64,000 nt of DNA from assembly GCF_040448305.1 (NCBI RefSeq), contig NZ_CP148752.1, forward strand, positions 1,612,001 through 1,676,000, written 5' to 3'. Origin of the DNA: Pseudomonas fluorescens. GTDB taxonomy: Bacteria > Pseudomonadota > Gammaproteobacteria > Pseudomonadales > Pseudomonadaceae. Position numbers and translations under genes: made by a program. This document shows positions 42,522 to 51,094 of this stretch, piece by piece; within the stretch, counting starts at the first letter, position 1, and each line of letters begins with the position of its first letter. Under the pieces are notes generated by a model that was given only the letters and a program-made list of their open reading frames with translations, searched no databases and was not told where the DNA came from.

Positions 42522-43373
42522 ATGGCTTTAACAGTAAACACCAACACCACGTCGTTGAACGTTCAGAAGAACCTGAACCGTGCTACCGACGCTCTGTCGA
42601 CTTCGATGGCTCGCCTGTCTTCCGGCCTGAAAATCAACAGCGCCAAAGACGACGCCGCTGGCCTGCAGATCGCAACCCGCATGGCCGCACAGATTCGTGG
42701 TGGCAACCAGGCAGTGCAGAACGCCAACGACGGTATCTCCGTTGCCCAGACCGCTGAAGGCGCGCTGCAAGCTTCGACCGACATTCTGCAGCGTATGCGT
42801 GAACTGGCTGTTAAAGCACGTAACGGTACCAACAGCACTGCTGACCAGACCGCTACCAACTCCGAATTCGCTCAGATGTCTGACGAAATCACTCGTATCT
42901 CTGCCTCTACCAACCTGAACGGCAAAAACCTGCTGGACGGTACGGCCGGTACCATGCAACTGCAAGTTGGCGCCAACACTGGCTCGGCCAACCGCATCGA
43001 CCTGGTACTGAGCTCCAAGTTCGACGCCGTATCCCTGTCCGTAGGCAGCGGTACTGTTGTTCTGACCGGTGCGACTTCCGCTACCCTGTCTGCCAACATC
43101 GACAACGCGATCACCGCGATCGACGCTGCTCTGGCATCGATCAACGCCACCCGCGCAAACCTGGGTGCTTCGCAGAACCGTCTGACCAGCACCATCTCCA
43201 ACCTGCAGAACATCGTGGAAAACACCACTGCTGCACAAGGCCGTGTACAAGACACCGACTTCGCCGCAGAAACCGCGAACCTGACCAAGCAGCAAACCCT
43301 GCAACAGGCTTCTACCTCGGTTCTGGCTCAAGCCAACCAACTGCCTTCCGCTGTACTGAAGCTGCTTCAGTAA
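42522..43373 (+). CDS. fliC: Flagellin
   Basis: Filament subunit, 283 residues, which is short (P. aeruginosa b-type is 488). Conserved D0/D1 N terminus (MALTVNTNTTSLNVQKNLNR), the segment recognised by plant FLS2 (residues about 30-51, including SGLKINSAKDDAAGLQ), and C terminus NLTKQQTLQQASTSVLAQAN. The central part (about 160-215) is reduced to a short region rich in Ser/Thr, which would carry any O-glycans. Preceded by a sigma-28 promoter and followed by a terminator. Confidence 0.98.
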   Translation: MALTVNTNTTSLNVQKNLNRATDALSTSMARLSSGLKINSAKDDAAGLQIATRMAAQIRGGNQAVQNANDGISVAQTAEGALQASTDILQRMRELAVKARNGTNSTADQTATNSEFAQMSDEITRISASTNLNGKNLLDGTAGTMQLQVGANTGSANRIDLVLSSKFDAVSLSVGSGTVVLTGATSATLSANIDNAITAIDAALASINATRANLGASQNRLTSTISNLQNIVENTTAAQGRVQDTDFAAETANLTKQQTLQQASTSVLAQANQLPSAVLKLLQ

Positions 43374-43388
43374 TTTCGGCATGAGTTT

Positions 43389-43426
43389 AAGCGGGGGAGT
43401 GTGCTTGTCATGCTCTCTCGCTTTTT
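43389..43426 (+). terminator. Terminator of fliC
   Basis: AAGCGGGGGAG pairs with CTCTCTCGCTT through two G-U pairs, followed by T5. flaG then begins without an obvious promoter, so partial read-through is likely. Confidence 0.7.
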
Positions 43427-43445
43427 ACGTTAAGAGGTGATGGGC

Positions 43446-43805
43446 ATGGAGATGAGCGTAAAGCTTGGCGTGTCTTATCCGGCTCCGGCTCCCCAGCCAG
43501 CGAGCGCTGTCTCGGATAAAGTGCCGGAAAAGCCTGAAGCCGCCAAAGTGACGCCAGTGGCGGACAAAAAACCGGATGTGGATGACGCCCATTTGAAGCA
43601 GGCGGTGCAGCAGATCGAAAAGTTCGTACAGTCGATCAAGCGCAATCTGGAGTTCTCGATAGACGAGCAATCCGGAAAGGTCGTCGTCAAAGTGATTGCA
43701 AGCGAAACGGGCGAAGTCGTGCGACAGATCCCCTCCGCAGAAGCCCTCAAGCTAGCGGAAAGCCTGAGCAATGCGAGCCACGTATTGTTCGACGCCAAGG
43801 TCTGA
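43446..43805 (+). CDS. flaG: Flagellar protein FlaG
   Basis: Small protein found beside fliC/fliD; in polar flagellates it influences filament length. 119 residues: a Pro/Ala/Lys-rich N-terminal half and the FlaG domain from about residue 55 (KFVQSIKRNLEFSIDEQSGK, then VVKVIASETGEVVRQIP). Of several closely spaced starts (GTG 43437, ATG 43440, 43446, 43452), ATG 43446 has the best distance from AGAGGTG. Confidence 0.9.
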   Translation: MEMSVKLGVSYPAPAPQPASAVSDKVPEKPEAAKVTPVADKKPDVDDAHLKQAVQQIEKFVQSIKRNLEFSIDEQSGKVVVKVIASETGEVVRQIPSAEALKLAESLSNASHVLFDAKV

Positions 43806-43887
43806 TAGCTGGCATGAATAATGTTTGTACGTTCTTGGGCGCAGGTATTGGTCAAAAGAGTGGCAGCAACCTGAAGGGAGACGAAAA

Positions 43888-45324
43888 ATGGCAAGTCCAA
43901 TTTTGCCGGGTACGGGCTTAGGCTCTGGCCTGGATATCGGTGCGATCGTCACTGCGCTGGTCAACGCCGACAAATCGGCGAAACAGACGCAGATCGATAC
44001 TCAGACCAAAACCAACACGCTGAAGATTTCCGGTGTCGGTTCCCTGAAAAGCGCACTGACGGCCTTTCAGACGGCGCTGACCAATCTCGGTAGCAAGACC
44101 AACCCTGCGTTTGCCGGCTATACCGCCACTTCGGGTACCCCGTCGATCCTGGGTGCAACTTCCGACAACACCGCCGTTGCCGGTACCTACAGCGTCGTTG
44201 TGAATAACCTGGCCACCAGCTCGAAAGTCGCCAGCGCTTCTTTTGCCGGCGGTGCCGCCAGTGCCATTCCGAGTGGTACTTTGAAAATCAGTCAGAATGG
44301 CACTGATTACGATGTCACGATTCCAGCCAATGCGACCTTGCAGAGCACCCGGGATGCCATCAACTCTGCGCAGGCGAGTAACGGTATTTCTGCCAACATC
44401 GTGACCGACAGCAGTGGTGCGTCGCGACTGGTGATCAGCTCCAGCAAGACTGGCGCGGGTTCCGACCTTACAATCAGCGGTATCGCCGGCCTTGAAATCG
44501 ACGGTACCCAACCGATGGGCGCTAACCCTTCGGCTACCAGTTCGGGGGCTGTCAACGGGGTTGCAGTGGATGCATCGCTGACCATCGATGGCCTGGCAGT
44601 GACCAGCAAGAGCAATACGGTGACCGGTGCAGTCAGCGGCCTGACCCTGAACCTGGTGTCCGTGAGCCCGGGTACACCGCCGGCTGCGGCGACCGTCACC
44701 GTCGCGACCAACACCGCCGGATTACAAACATCGATCCAGTCGTTCGTTGACTCCTACAACACCCTGATGAACACCATCAACTCCCTGTCCAAGGCGACAG
44801 CGGATGCCGATGGCAACCTGACGGTTCAGGCGGCGTTTACCGGCGACTCGATGTCGCGCACTCTGATTTCCGATATCCGCGGTGTGCTGACGGCTCCCGG
44901 GGCGGGCGGTCCATTGGCCGTGCTGTCGCAGATCGGCGTGCTGACGAACGAGAAAACCGGCAACCTGGCGTTCAACACCACGGCGTTCAACGAGAAGATG
45001 GCCATCAACGGCATGAGCGGCCAGATGCAGCAGTTGTTCAACGGTAGCAATGCTACCAACGGCCTGCTGGCGCGCATGGGCGCCGCAATCAAGCCTTATG
45101 TGCAGACGGGCGGGTTGCTGGACCAGCGCAATACCAACCTGCAGAGCGTGAGCAAGAACCTTTCAACTCAGCAGACTGCGTTGGACTTTCGTGTCGCCAA
45201 CATGACCAAGACGTTGACCGCCAAATACAACGCAATGGACCTTTTGGTCGGGCAAATGAAGGCGACGGCGAGCAACATCACCTCGTTCTTCACTTCCTTG
45301 AACGCCCAGAAGTCCAACAGCTAG
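43888..45324 (+). CDS. fliD: Flagellar filament cap protein FliD (HAP2)
   Basis: Caps the filament and promotes flagellin polymerisation. 478 residues starting MASPILPGTGLGSGLDIGAI, the typical FliD N terminus. Ends with the conserved C-terminal coiled coil (QQTALDFRVANMTKTLTAKY, NAMDLLVGQM). The start follows AAGGGAG by nine bases; the frame upstream is not conserved. The central region is Ser/Thr/Gly/Ala-rich. In P. aeruginosa FliD is also a mucin adhesin. Confidence 0.96.
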   Translation: MASPILPGTGLGSGLDIGAIVTALVNADKSAKQTQIDTQTKTNTLKISGVGSLKSALTAFQTALTNLGSKTNPAFAGYTATSGTPSILGATSDNTAVAGTYSVVVNNLATSSKVASASFAGGAASAIPSGTLKISQNGTDYDVTIPANATLQSTRDAINSAQASNGISANIVTDSSGASRLVISSSKTGAGSDLTISGIAGLEIDGTQPMGANPSATSSGAVNGVAVDASLTIDGLAVTSKSNTVTGAVSGLTLNLVSVSPGTPPAAATVTVATNTAGLQTSIQSFVDSYNTLMNTINSLSKATADADGNLTVQAAFTGDSMSRTLISDIRGVLTAPGAGGPLAVLSQIGVLTNEKTGNLAFNTTAFNEKMAINGMSGQMQQLFNGSNATNGLLARMGAAIKPYVQTGGLLDQRNTNLQSVSKNLSTQQTALDFRVANMTKTLTAKYNAMDLLVGQMKATASNITSFFTSLNAQKSNS

Positions 45325-45339
45325 TCATTAGTTGGCGAT

Positions 45340-45378
45340 AAAAACCTGGCTACGCATTTTCGCGTGTGCCGGGTTTTT
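45340..45378 (+). terminator. Terminator of fliD
   Basis: AAAAACCTGGC (45340-45350) pairs with GCCGGGTTTTT (45368-45378) with one G-U pair; the loop of 17 bases is long. Confidence 0.65.
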
Positions 45379-45453
45379 GTCTTTTGATCTAAAGTTTTTT
45401 GTCTTGCAGACGATACTCTGGCTATACGAGTCATTGTGGTAATGAGGTAGAAC

Positions 45454-45849
45454 ATGAATCCAATGTTAGCCCTTCGGCAGTATCAGAAAGTGGGCGCGCA
45501 CGCCCAGACGTCCGAAGCAAGTCCGCATCGTTTGGTGCAAATGCTCATGGAGGGTGGCCTGGACCGTATCGCTCAGGCCAAAGGTGCCCTGGAGCGCAAG
45601 GACATTCCCGGCAAGTGTGTGTCGATCAGCAAGGCGATCGGCATCATCGGTGGTTTGCGTGAAGGCCTGGATCTTGAAAAATGCGCCGATACCGTGGGCG
45701 AACTCGACAGTCTTTACATCTACATGATGAAGCGCCTGGCCGAGGCGAACATCAGCAGCGACCCGAGGATTCTCGATGAGGTCGCGGGCTTGCTGCGCAC
45801 GGTGAAAGAAGGCTGGGACGGCATTGCTGCGCCAGGTCCGCAGTTCTAG
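45454..45849 (+). CDS. fliS: Flagellin export chaperone FliS
   Basis: Cytosolic chaperone that binds the flagellin C terminus before export. 131 residues, helical, with the FliS start MNPMLALRQYQKVGAHAQTS, then EASPHRLVQMLMEGGLDRIA and KCVSISKAIGIIGGLREGLD, all typical. Followed 10 bases later by the fliT-like gene. Confidence 0.96.
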   Translation: MNPMLALRQYQKVGAHAQTSEASPHRLVQMLMEGGLDRIAQAKGALERKDIPGKCVSISKAIGIIGGLREGLDLEKCADTVGELDSLYIYMMKRLAEANISSDPRILDEVAGLLRTVKEGWDGIAAPGPQF

Positions 45850-45859
45850 GGAGATCGCC

Positions 45860-46156
45860 ATGAGTCTTGTATTGCAGCGAATAGAACAAACTCGTGAAGC
45901 GCTGGTCGGTGCCTTGGCCGAGCGCGACTGGGAGGCCATCGGTCAATTGGACCTGGATTGCCGTTCCTGCATGGAAGACGTCTTGAGCGAGGCTTCGCTG
46001 GACGAAGAAGTTCTGCGTAGCAATCTTGAGGAGTTGCTGTATGTCTACAAGCAGCTACTTGAGGTAGCGATGGGGGAGAGGCAGGCGATAGTCGATGAAA
46101 TGTCTCAGATCCAGCAAGCGCGGAACGCAGCAAAGGTTTACCATCTGTTCGGTTAA
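45860..46156 (+). CDS. FliT-like flagellar chaperone
   Basis: 98-residue helical protein beginning MSLVLQRIEQTREALVGALA; start ATG 45860 with GGGAGATC upstream. Position immediately after fliS is that of fliT, which binds FliD, or of the fleP-type gene in P. aeruginosa. Sequence similarity to enteric FliT cannot be judged by eye. It ends in a hydrophilic KVYHLFG tail. No membrane segment. Confidence 0.75.
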   Translation: MSLVLQRIEQTREALVGALAERDWEAIGQLDLDCRSCMEDVLSEASLDEEVLRSNLEELLYVYKQLLEVAMGERQAIVDEMSQIQQARNAAKVYHLFG

Positions 46157-46193
46157 TTAACCCCAAGTTAATCCAGATATGTGCGCCATAAAT

Positions 46194-46222
46194 TTGACTG
46201 TGCACGGTTTTTTGACTTAACT
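46194..46222 (+). promoter_or_regulatory. Candidate sigma-70 promoter for fleQ
   Basis: TTGACT, a 17-base spacer, TTAACT. -35 good, -10 poor. It lies about 105 bases before the fleQ start. fleQ is not RpoN-dependent in P. aeruginosa, so a sigma-70 site is expected here. Confidence 0.35.
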
Positions 46223-46328
46223 AGTGGCTGTTCCAGATTTCAGTCGTCTTCAGGCATATTTGTGCCTGCAAGCGTCTAGCTTGCCCCAGCATTTTGGGCA
46301 TCGAGTTGACTAGGGAAGTTGCTATTGC

Positions 46329-47804
46329 ATGTGGCGTGAAACCAAAATTCTGCTGATCGATGACGATAGCGTCCGCCGCCGCGACCTGGCGGTGATTTTA
46401 AATTTTCTCGGCGAAGAAAATTTACCCTGTGGTAGCCATGACTGGCAGCAGGCTGTCGGCTCTTTGTCGTCAAGTCGTGAAGTAATCTGTGTCCTCATCG
46501 GGACGGTCAATGCTCCTGGTTCACTTCTGGGCTTGTTAAAGACACTCTCGACCTGGGATGAGTTCCTTCCGGTTTTGTTAATGGGCGATAACTCTTCCAT
46601 TGACCTGCCGGAAGACCAGCGTCGTCGAGTGCTTTCGACCCTCGAAATGCCGCCCAGCTACAGCAAGTTGCTCGATTCGCTGCACCGTGCCCAGGTCTAT
46701 CGCGAGATGTACGACCAGGCCCGCGAGCGCGGTCGTCATCGCGAACCCAATCTTTTCCGCAGTCTTGTCGGCACCAGCCGGGCGATTCAACACGTCCGCC
46801 AGATGATGCAGCAAGTCGCCGATACCGATGCCAGCGTGCTGATCCTCGGTGAGTCCGGCACCGGCAAGGAAGTGGTTGCGCGCAACCTGCATTATCACTC
46901 CAAGCGCCGTGAAGCGCCGTTCGTGCCGGTCAACTGCGGGGCGATCCCGGCCGAGTTGCTGGAAAGCGAGTTGTTCGGTCATGAGAAGGGCGCCTTCACC
47001 GGGGCGATCACCAGCCGCGCCGGTCGATTCGAACTGGCCAACGGCGGCACCCTGTTCCTCGATGAAATCGGCGACATGCCGCTGCCGATGCAGGTCAAGT
47101 TGCTGCGCGTGTTGCAGGAGCGCACCTTCGAGCGTGTGGGCAGCAACAAGACCCAGAGCGTCGACGTGCGCATCATTGCGGCGACCCACAAGAATCTCGA
47201 AAGCATGATCGAGATCGGCACCTTCCGCGAAGACCTGTACTACCGTCTGAATGTGTTCCCGATCGAGATGGCGCCGCTGCGTGAGCGCGTCGAAGACATT
47301 CCGCTGCTGATGAACGAGCTGATCTCGCGCATGGAGCACGAGAAGCGCGGTTCGATCCGTTTCAATTCGGCGGCGATCATGTCGCTGTGCCGACATGGCT
47401 GGCCGGGCAACGTCCGCGAACTGGCCAACCTGGTGGAGCGCATGGCGATCATGCATCCATACGGCGTGATCGGCGTGGTCGAGTTGCCGAAGAAATTCCG
47501 CTACGTCGACGATGAAGACGAGCAAATGGTCGACAGCCTGCGCAGCGATCTGGAAGAGCGCGTGGCCATCAACGGCCATACCCAGGACTTCACGGCCAAT
47601 GCCATGTTGCCTCCGGAAGGCCTGGACCTGAAGGACTACCTCGGTGGTCTGGAACAGGGGCTGATCCAGCAAGCGCTGGATGATGCCAATGGCATCGTGG
47701 CGCGCGCCGCTGAGCGCCTGCGTATTCGTCGTACCACGCTGGTGGAAAAGATGCGCAAGTACGGCATGAGTCGTCGTGATGGAGACGAGCAGGCGGATGA
47801 TTGA
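46329..47804 (+). CDS. fleQ: Master flagellar regulator FleQ
   Basis: Sigma-54-dependent activator at the top of the flagellar hierarchy, also a c-di-GMP sensor for exopolysaccharide genes. 491 residues: an N-terminal receiver-like domain (1-120) that keeps DDD near residue 12 but lacks a clear phosphoacceptor site, as in known FleQ; AAA+ domain (about 145-380) with Walker A GESGTGKEVVARN, GAFTGA loop and LFLDEIGDMP; C-terminal HTH (about 445-485; AAERLRIRRTTLVEKMRKYG). It should activate the sigma-54 promoter of fleSR just downstream and others in this window. Confidence 0.97.
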   Translation: MWRETKILLIDDDSVRRRDLAVILNFLGEENLPCGSHDWQQAVGSLSSSREVICVLIGTVNAPGSLLGLLKTLSTWDEFLPVLLMGDNSSIDLPEDQRRRVLSTLEMPPSYSKLLDSLHRAQVYREMYDQARERGRHREPNLFRSLVGTSRAIQHVRQMMQQVADTDASVLILGESGTGKEVVARNLHYHSKRREAPFVPVNCGAIPAELLESELFGHEKGAFTGAITSRAGRFELANGGTLFLDEIGDMPLPMQVKLLRVLQERTFERVGSNKTQSVDVRIIAATHKNLESMIEIGTFREDLYYRLNVFPIEMAPLRERVEDIPLLMNELISRMEHEKRGSIRFNSAAIMSLCRHGWPGNVRELANLVERMAIMHPYGVIGVVELPKKFRYVDDEDEQMVDSLRSDLEERVAINGHTQDFTANAMLPPEGLDLKDYLGGLEQGLIQQALDDANGIVARAAERLRIRRTTLVEKMRKYGMSRRDGDEQADD

Positions 47805-47845
47805 CGCCTGTTTTTCAACTCATTCATTTATAAGAAGTTTTTTTT

Positions 47846-47860
47846 AGGCACGGGTATTGC
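47846..47860 (+). promoter_or_regulatory. Sigma-54 promoter of fleSR
   Basis: AGGCACGGGTATTGC: GG and GC are separated by exactly 10 bases. It lies 54 bases before fleS, where FleQ-dependent RpoN transcription is known in P. aeruginosa. Confidence 0.85.
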
Positions 47861-47914
47861 TACGTCCCTCGCAACGTTCCGTTTCACTGACGGTCAGCCA
47901 AGCGAGAGAGCACA

Positions 47915-49126
47915 ATGCCCCAAGCCGCCCAGATGTCTCCTGTCCCTGATGCTTCGGTGCAACCGTCGTCCGTAGAGCAGGCGAGCCGGCTTGGCCTTGA
48001 GCAGGCATTCGCACTGTTCAATCAGATGTCCAGTCAGTTGACCGATTCCTACAGCATGCTTGAAGCCCGGGTCACCGAGCTCAAGGGTGAATTGGCGGTG
48101 GTCAGCGCTCAGCGCATGCAGGAATTGGCGGAAAAAGAACGCCTGGCCAACCGCCTGCAAAACCTCCTCGATCTGTTACCCGGCGGTGTCATCGTCATCG
48201 ACGCCCAGGGCATCGTGCGCGAAGCCAATCCCGCGGCGTGCGAGTCGCTGGGGCTGCCGCTGGAAGGTGAATTGTGGCGCCGCGTCATTGCCCGCTGTTT
48301 TGCGCCGCGCGAAGACGATGGTCATGAAGTCTCCCTCAAGGATGGTCGACGCCTGTCGATCGCCACGCGCTCACTGGACGCCGAGCCTGGCCAGTTGGTG
48401 TTGCTCAACGACCTGACCGAAACCCGTCATCTGCAGGATCAACTGGCCCGTCATGAGCGGCTGTCGTCGCTGGGGCGCATGGTCGCTTCGTTGGCTCATC
48501 AGATACGCACGCCGTTGTCCGCCGCGTTGCTGTACGCCAGTCATTTGACCGAGCAAGAGCTGCCGGTCGCTACCCGGCAGCGCTTTGCCGGGCGCCTCAA
48601 GGAGCGCCTGCACGAGCTGGAACACCAGGTACGCGACATGCTGGTCTTCGCCCGGGGCGAGTTGCCGCTGACCGACCGCGTGACGCCCGGTCAGCTGATG
48701 CAGTCGTTGCAAGCGGCGGCGCTGACCCATGTGCAGGATCTGCCGATCCGCTGGCAGTGCGACAGTCACTCGGGGGAGTTGCTGTGCAATCGCGACACCC
48801 TGGTCGGCGCGATCCTCAATCTGATCGAGAACGCCATCCAGGCCAGTGCCGGTCAGTTGCGCCTCAAGATTCACCTCTACACCCGCGGCAACAGCCTGCG
48901 CCTGTGCGTCAGTGACAGTGGCAGCGGTATCGATGCCGCCGTTCTGGCGCGATTGGGCGAACCCTTTTTTACCACCAGGACCACCGGCACAGGTCTTGGC
49001 CTGACCGTGGTCAAGGCCGTGGCGCGTGCTCATCGGGGCGAATTGCAGTTGCGTTCGCGGCTCGGTCGCGGCACCTGCGCACAGGTGATCCTGCCGTTGT
49101 TCAGCAGCGCTCAAGGAGCGGAGTGA
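47915..49126 (+). CDS. fleS: Flagellar sensor kinase FleS
   Basis: Cytosolic histidine kinase paired with FleR. 403 residues: a helical N terminus, PAS domain (about 85-170, LLPGGVIVIDAQGIVREANP), H box with the phosphorylated His in LAHQIRTPLSAALLY (about residue 195), and a HATPase domain (NLIENAIQASAGQLRL; SDSGSGIDAA; TGTGLGLTVV). No membrane segment, so the signal is internal. Its stop overlaps the region of the fleR start. Confidence 0.95.
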   Translation: MPQAAQMSPVPDASVQPSSVEQASRLGLEQAFALFNQMSSQLTDSYSMLEARVTELKGELAVVSAQRMQELAEKERLANRLQNLLDLLPGGVIVIDAQGIVREANPAACESLGLPLEGELWRRVIARCFAPREDDGHEVSLKDGRRLSIATRSLDAEPGQLVLLNDLTETRHLQDQLARHERLSSLGRMVASLAHQIRTPLSAALLYASHLTEQELPVATRQRFAGRLKERLHELEHQVRDMLVFARGELPLTDRVTPGQLMQSLQAAALTHVQDLPIRWQCDSHSGELLCNRDTLVGAILNLIENAIQASAGQLRLKIHLYTRGNSLRLCVSDSGSGIDAAVLARLGEPFFTTRTTGTGLGLTVVKAVARAHRGELQLRSRLGRGTCAQVILPLFSSAQGAE

Positions 49127-49131
49127 CGCAG

Positions 49132-50517
49132 ATGGGTATCAAGGTTTTATTGGTCGAGGACGACCGCGCGTTGCGCGAGGCGCTGGCCGATACGCTCTTG
49201 CTCGCGGGGCACGATTACAAGGCCGTGGGTTCGGCAGAGGAGGCGTTGCTTGCCGTCGGCGGCGAAGCCTTCAGCCTGGTGATCAGCGACGTCAATATGC
49301 CGGGCATGGACGGCCACCAGTTGCTGGGCCTGCTGCGAGCGCGGCAGCCGCAGTTGCCGGTGTTGCTGATGACCGCTCACGGTGCGGTCGAGCGTGCGGT
49401 CGATGCGATGCGCCAAGGGGCGGCGGATTATCTGGTCAAGCCATTCGAACCCAAGGCGTTGCTCGATCTGGTGGGGCGTCACGCCCTGGGCAATCTCGGC
49501 CTGACCGAAGGCGAAGGGCCGATAGCATTCGAGCCTGCGAGCGCGCAGCTACTCGAGTTGGCGGCGCGGGTCGCGCGCAGCGATTCCACGGTGTTGATAT
49601 CGGGCGAGTCGGGCACGGGCAAGGAAGTGCTGGCGCGTTACATCCACCAGCATTCTCATCGCGCCAATCAGCCGTTCATCGCGATCAACTGCGCAGCGAT
49701 CCCGGACAACATGCTCGAAGCGACTTTGTTCGGGCACGAGAAGGGCTCCTTCACCGGTGCCATTGCCGGGCAAGCCGGCAAGTTCGAGCAGGCCGACGGC
49801 GGCACCATTCTGCTCGATGAAATTTCCGAAATGCCCCTGGGGCTCCAGGCCAAACTGCTGCGTGTGCTGCAAGAGCGCGAGGTCGAAAGGGTTGGGGCGC
49901 GCAAACCGATCACATTGGACATTCGTGTGGTCGCCACCACCAATCGCGACCTCGCGGGTGAGGTGGCGGCGGGGCGCTTCCGCGAGGATCTTTACTATCG
50001 TCTGTCGGTGTTCCCCCTGGCCTGGCGCCCGTTGCGCGAGCGTACCGCCGACATCCTGCCGCTGGCCGAGCGTCTGTTGGCCAAACACGTCAATAAAATG
50101 AAGCATGCGACTGCCAGATTGTCGCCCGAGGCCCAGGCGTGCCTGATCGGTTATCCGTGGCCGGGTAACGTGCGTGAACTGGACAACGCGATTCAACGTG
50201 CGCTGATTCTGCAGCAGGGTGGCTTGATCCAGCCGCAGGATTTCTGCCTGGCCGGGCCGGTGGCTTGCGCACCACTGCCTGCATTGGCGCAGGCGCAGGC
50301 GCGTCCCGTGGAAGTCGAGTCCGAGTCGGCCGGTGCGCTGGGCGATGACCTGCGTCGCCGTGAATTCCAGATGATCATCGATACCTTGCGCGCCGAGCGC
50401 GGTCGTCGCAAAGAGGCGGCCGAGCGCCTGGGTATCAGCCCGCGAACCCTGCGCTACAAGCTGGCGCAGATGCGCGATGCCGGCATGGATGTGGAAGCCT
50501 TTTTGTTCGCCACCTGA
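49132..50517 (+). CDS. fleR: Flagellar response regulator FleR
   Basis: NtrC-type activator of the class III flagellar genes (hook, rod, rings). Receiver domain 1-120 with phospho-Asp in LVISDVNMPGMDGHQ; AAA+ domain (about 135-370) with GESGTGKEVLARY, loop GSFTGA (Ser in place of the usual Ala) and ILLDEISEMP; Fis-type HTH (RRKEAAERLGISPRTLRYKL). I chose ATG 49132; the GTG at 49123, overlapping fleS, would add three residues. Likely targets are the flgF and fliE promoters. Confidence 0.95.
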   Translation: MGIKVLLVEDDRALREALADTLLLAGHDYKAVGSAEEALLAVGGEAFSLVISDVNMPGMDGHQLLGLLRARQPQLPVLLMTAHGAVERAVDAMRQGAADYLVKPFEPKALLDLVGRHALGNLGLTEGEGPIAFEPASAQLLELAARVARSDSTVLISGESGTGKEVLARYIHQHSHRANQPFIAINCAAIPDNMLEATLFGHEKGSFTGAIAGQAGKFEQADGGTILLDEISEMPLGLQAKLLRVLQEREVERVGARKPITLDIRVVATTNRDLAGEVAAGRFREDLYYRLSVFPLAWRPLRERTADILPLAERLLAKHVNKMKHATARLSPEAQACLIGYPWPGNVRELDNAIQRALILQQGGLIQPQDFCLAGPVACAPLPALAQAQARPVEVESESAGALGDDLRRREFQMIIDTLRAERGRRKEAAERLGISPRTLRYKLAQMRDAGMDVEAFLFAT

Positions 50518-50528
50518 TGCCTTCCCCC

Positions 50529-50630
50529 CTGTAGGAGCGAGCCTGCTCGCGATGGTCGCCAACGATAACGCTGGGAACCTGACACCCCGCGGTGTTCTCG
50601 GGTTCATCGCGAGCAGGCTCGCTCCTACAG
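50529..50630. repeat. REP doublet (REPIN), TGTAGG arms
   Basis: CTGTAGGAGCGAGCCTGCTC and its complement, about 100 bases in all, with a longer spacer than the others that itself contains CCCGCGG-type self-complementarity. Downstream of fleR and just before the fliE promoter. Confidence 0.88.
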
Positions 50631-50675
50631 GAGGGGGGAGTAAGGAAGGGCTTTTGTGAAACAAGGCCATGGAGC

Positions 50676-50690
50676 TGGCACCCTTGTTGC
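50676..50690 (+). promoter_or_regulatory. Sigma-54 promoter of fliEFGHIJ
   Basis: TGGCACCCTTGTTGC, a near-consensus -24/-12 element with N10 between GG and GC, 62 bases before fliE. Confidence 0.88.
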
Positions 50691-50751
50691 TAACACCTCA
50701 TTACCCGTCGAGTGAGTGTCAAAAAATTGCGGGTCGCCAAAGAGAGAAACC

Positions 50752-51078
50752 ATGAGCCAAGGTATTGAATTCAATCGGTTGATGCTGGATATGCGCGCCA
50801 TGCAAATGGACGCCATGTCTGCGCCGAAATCGACTGCCGTCCCTGAACTGTCGGGCAGCAGCTTTTCCGACATGTTCGGTCAGGCCATCAATAAAGTGAA
50901 CGACACCCAGCAGGCTTCCACGCAGTTGGCCAGCGCCTTCGAAATCGGCAAAAGCGGCGTCGACCTGACCGATGTGATGGTTTCTTCGCAGAAGGCCAGC
51001 GTGTCGTTCCAGGCGTTGACCCAGGTGCGCAACAAAGTGGTTCAGGCCTACCAAGACATCATGCAGATGCCGGTTTAA
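50752..51078 (+). CDS. fliE: Flagellar hook-basal body protein FliE
   Basis: Rod-MS ring junction protein, first substrate of the export apparatus. 108 residues starting MSQGIEFNRLMLDMRAMQMD. The C-terminal half contains VDLTDVMVSSQKASVSFQAL and RNKVVQAYQDIMQMPV, the FliE signature. The start follows AGAGAG; the in-frame ATG/GTG upstream overlaps the promoter. Confidence 0.96.
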   Translation: MSQGIEFNRLMLDMRAMQMDAMSAPKSTAVPELSGSSFSDMFGQAINKVNDTQQASTQLASAFEIGKSGVDLTDVMVSSQKASVSFQALTQVRNKVVQAYQDIMQMPV

Positions 51079-51094
51079 AGGACGAGATTGAGTC

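Noticed and set aside
43801..43887. Possible sigma-54 promoter before fliD (TTGGGCGCAGGTATTGG)
   Set aside because: The -12 GC is missing at the required distance.
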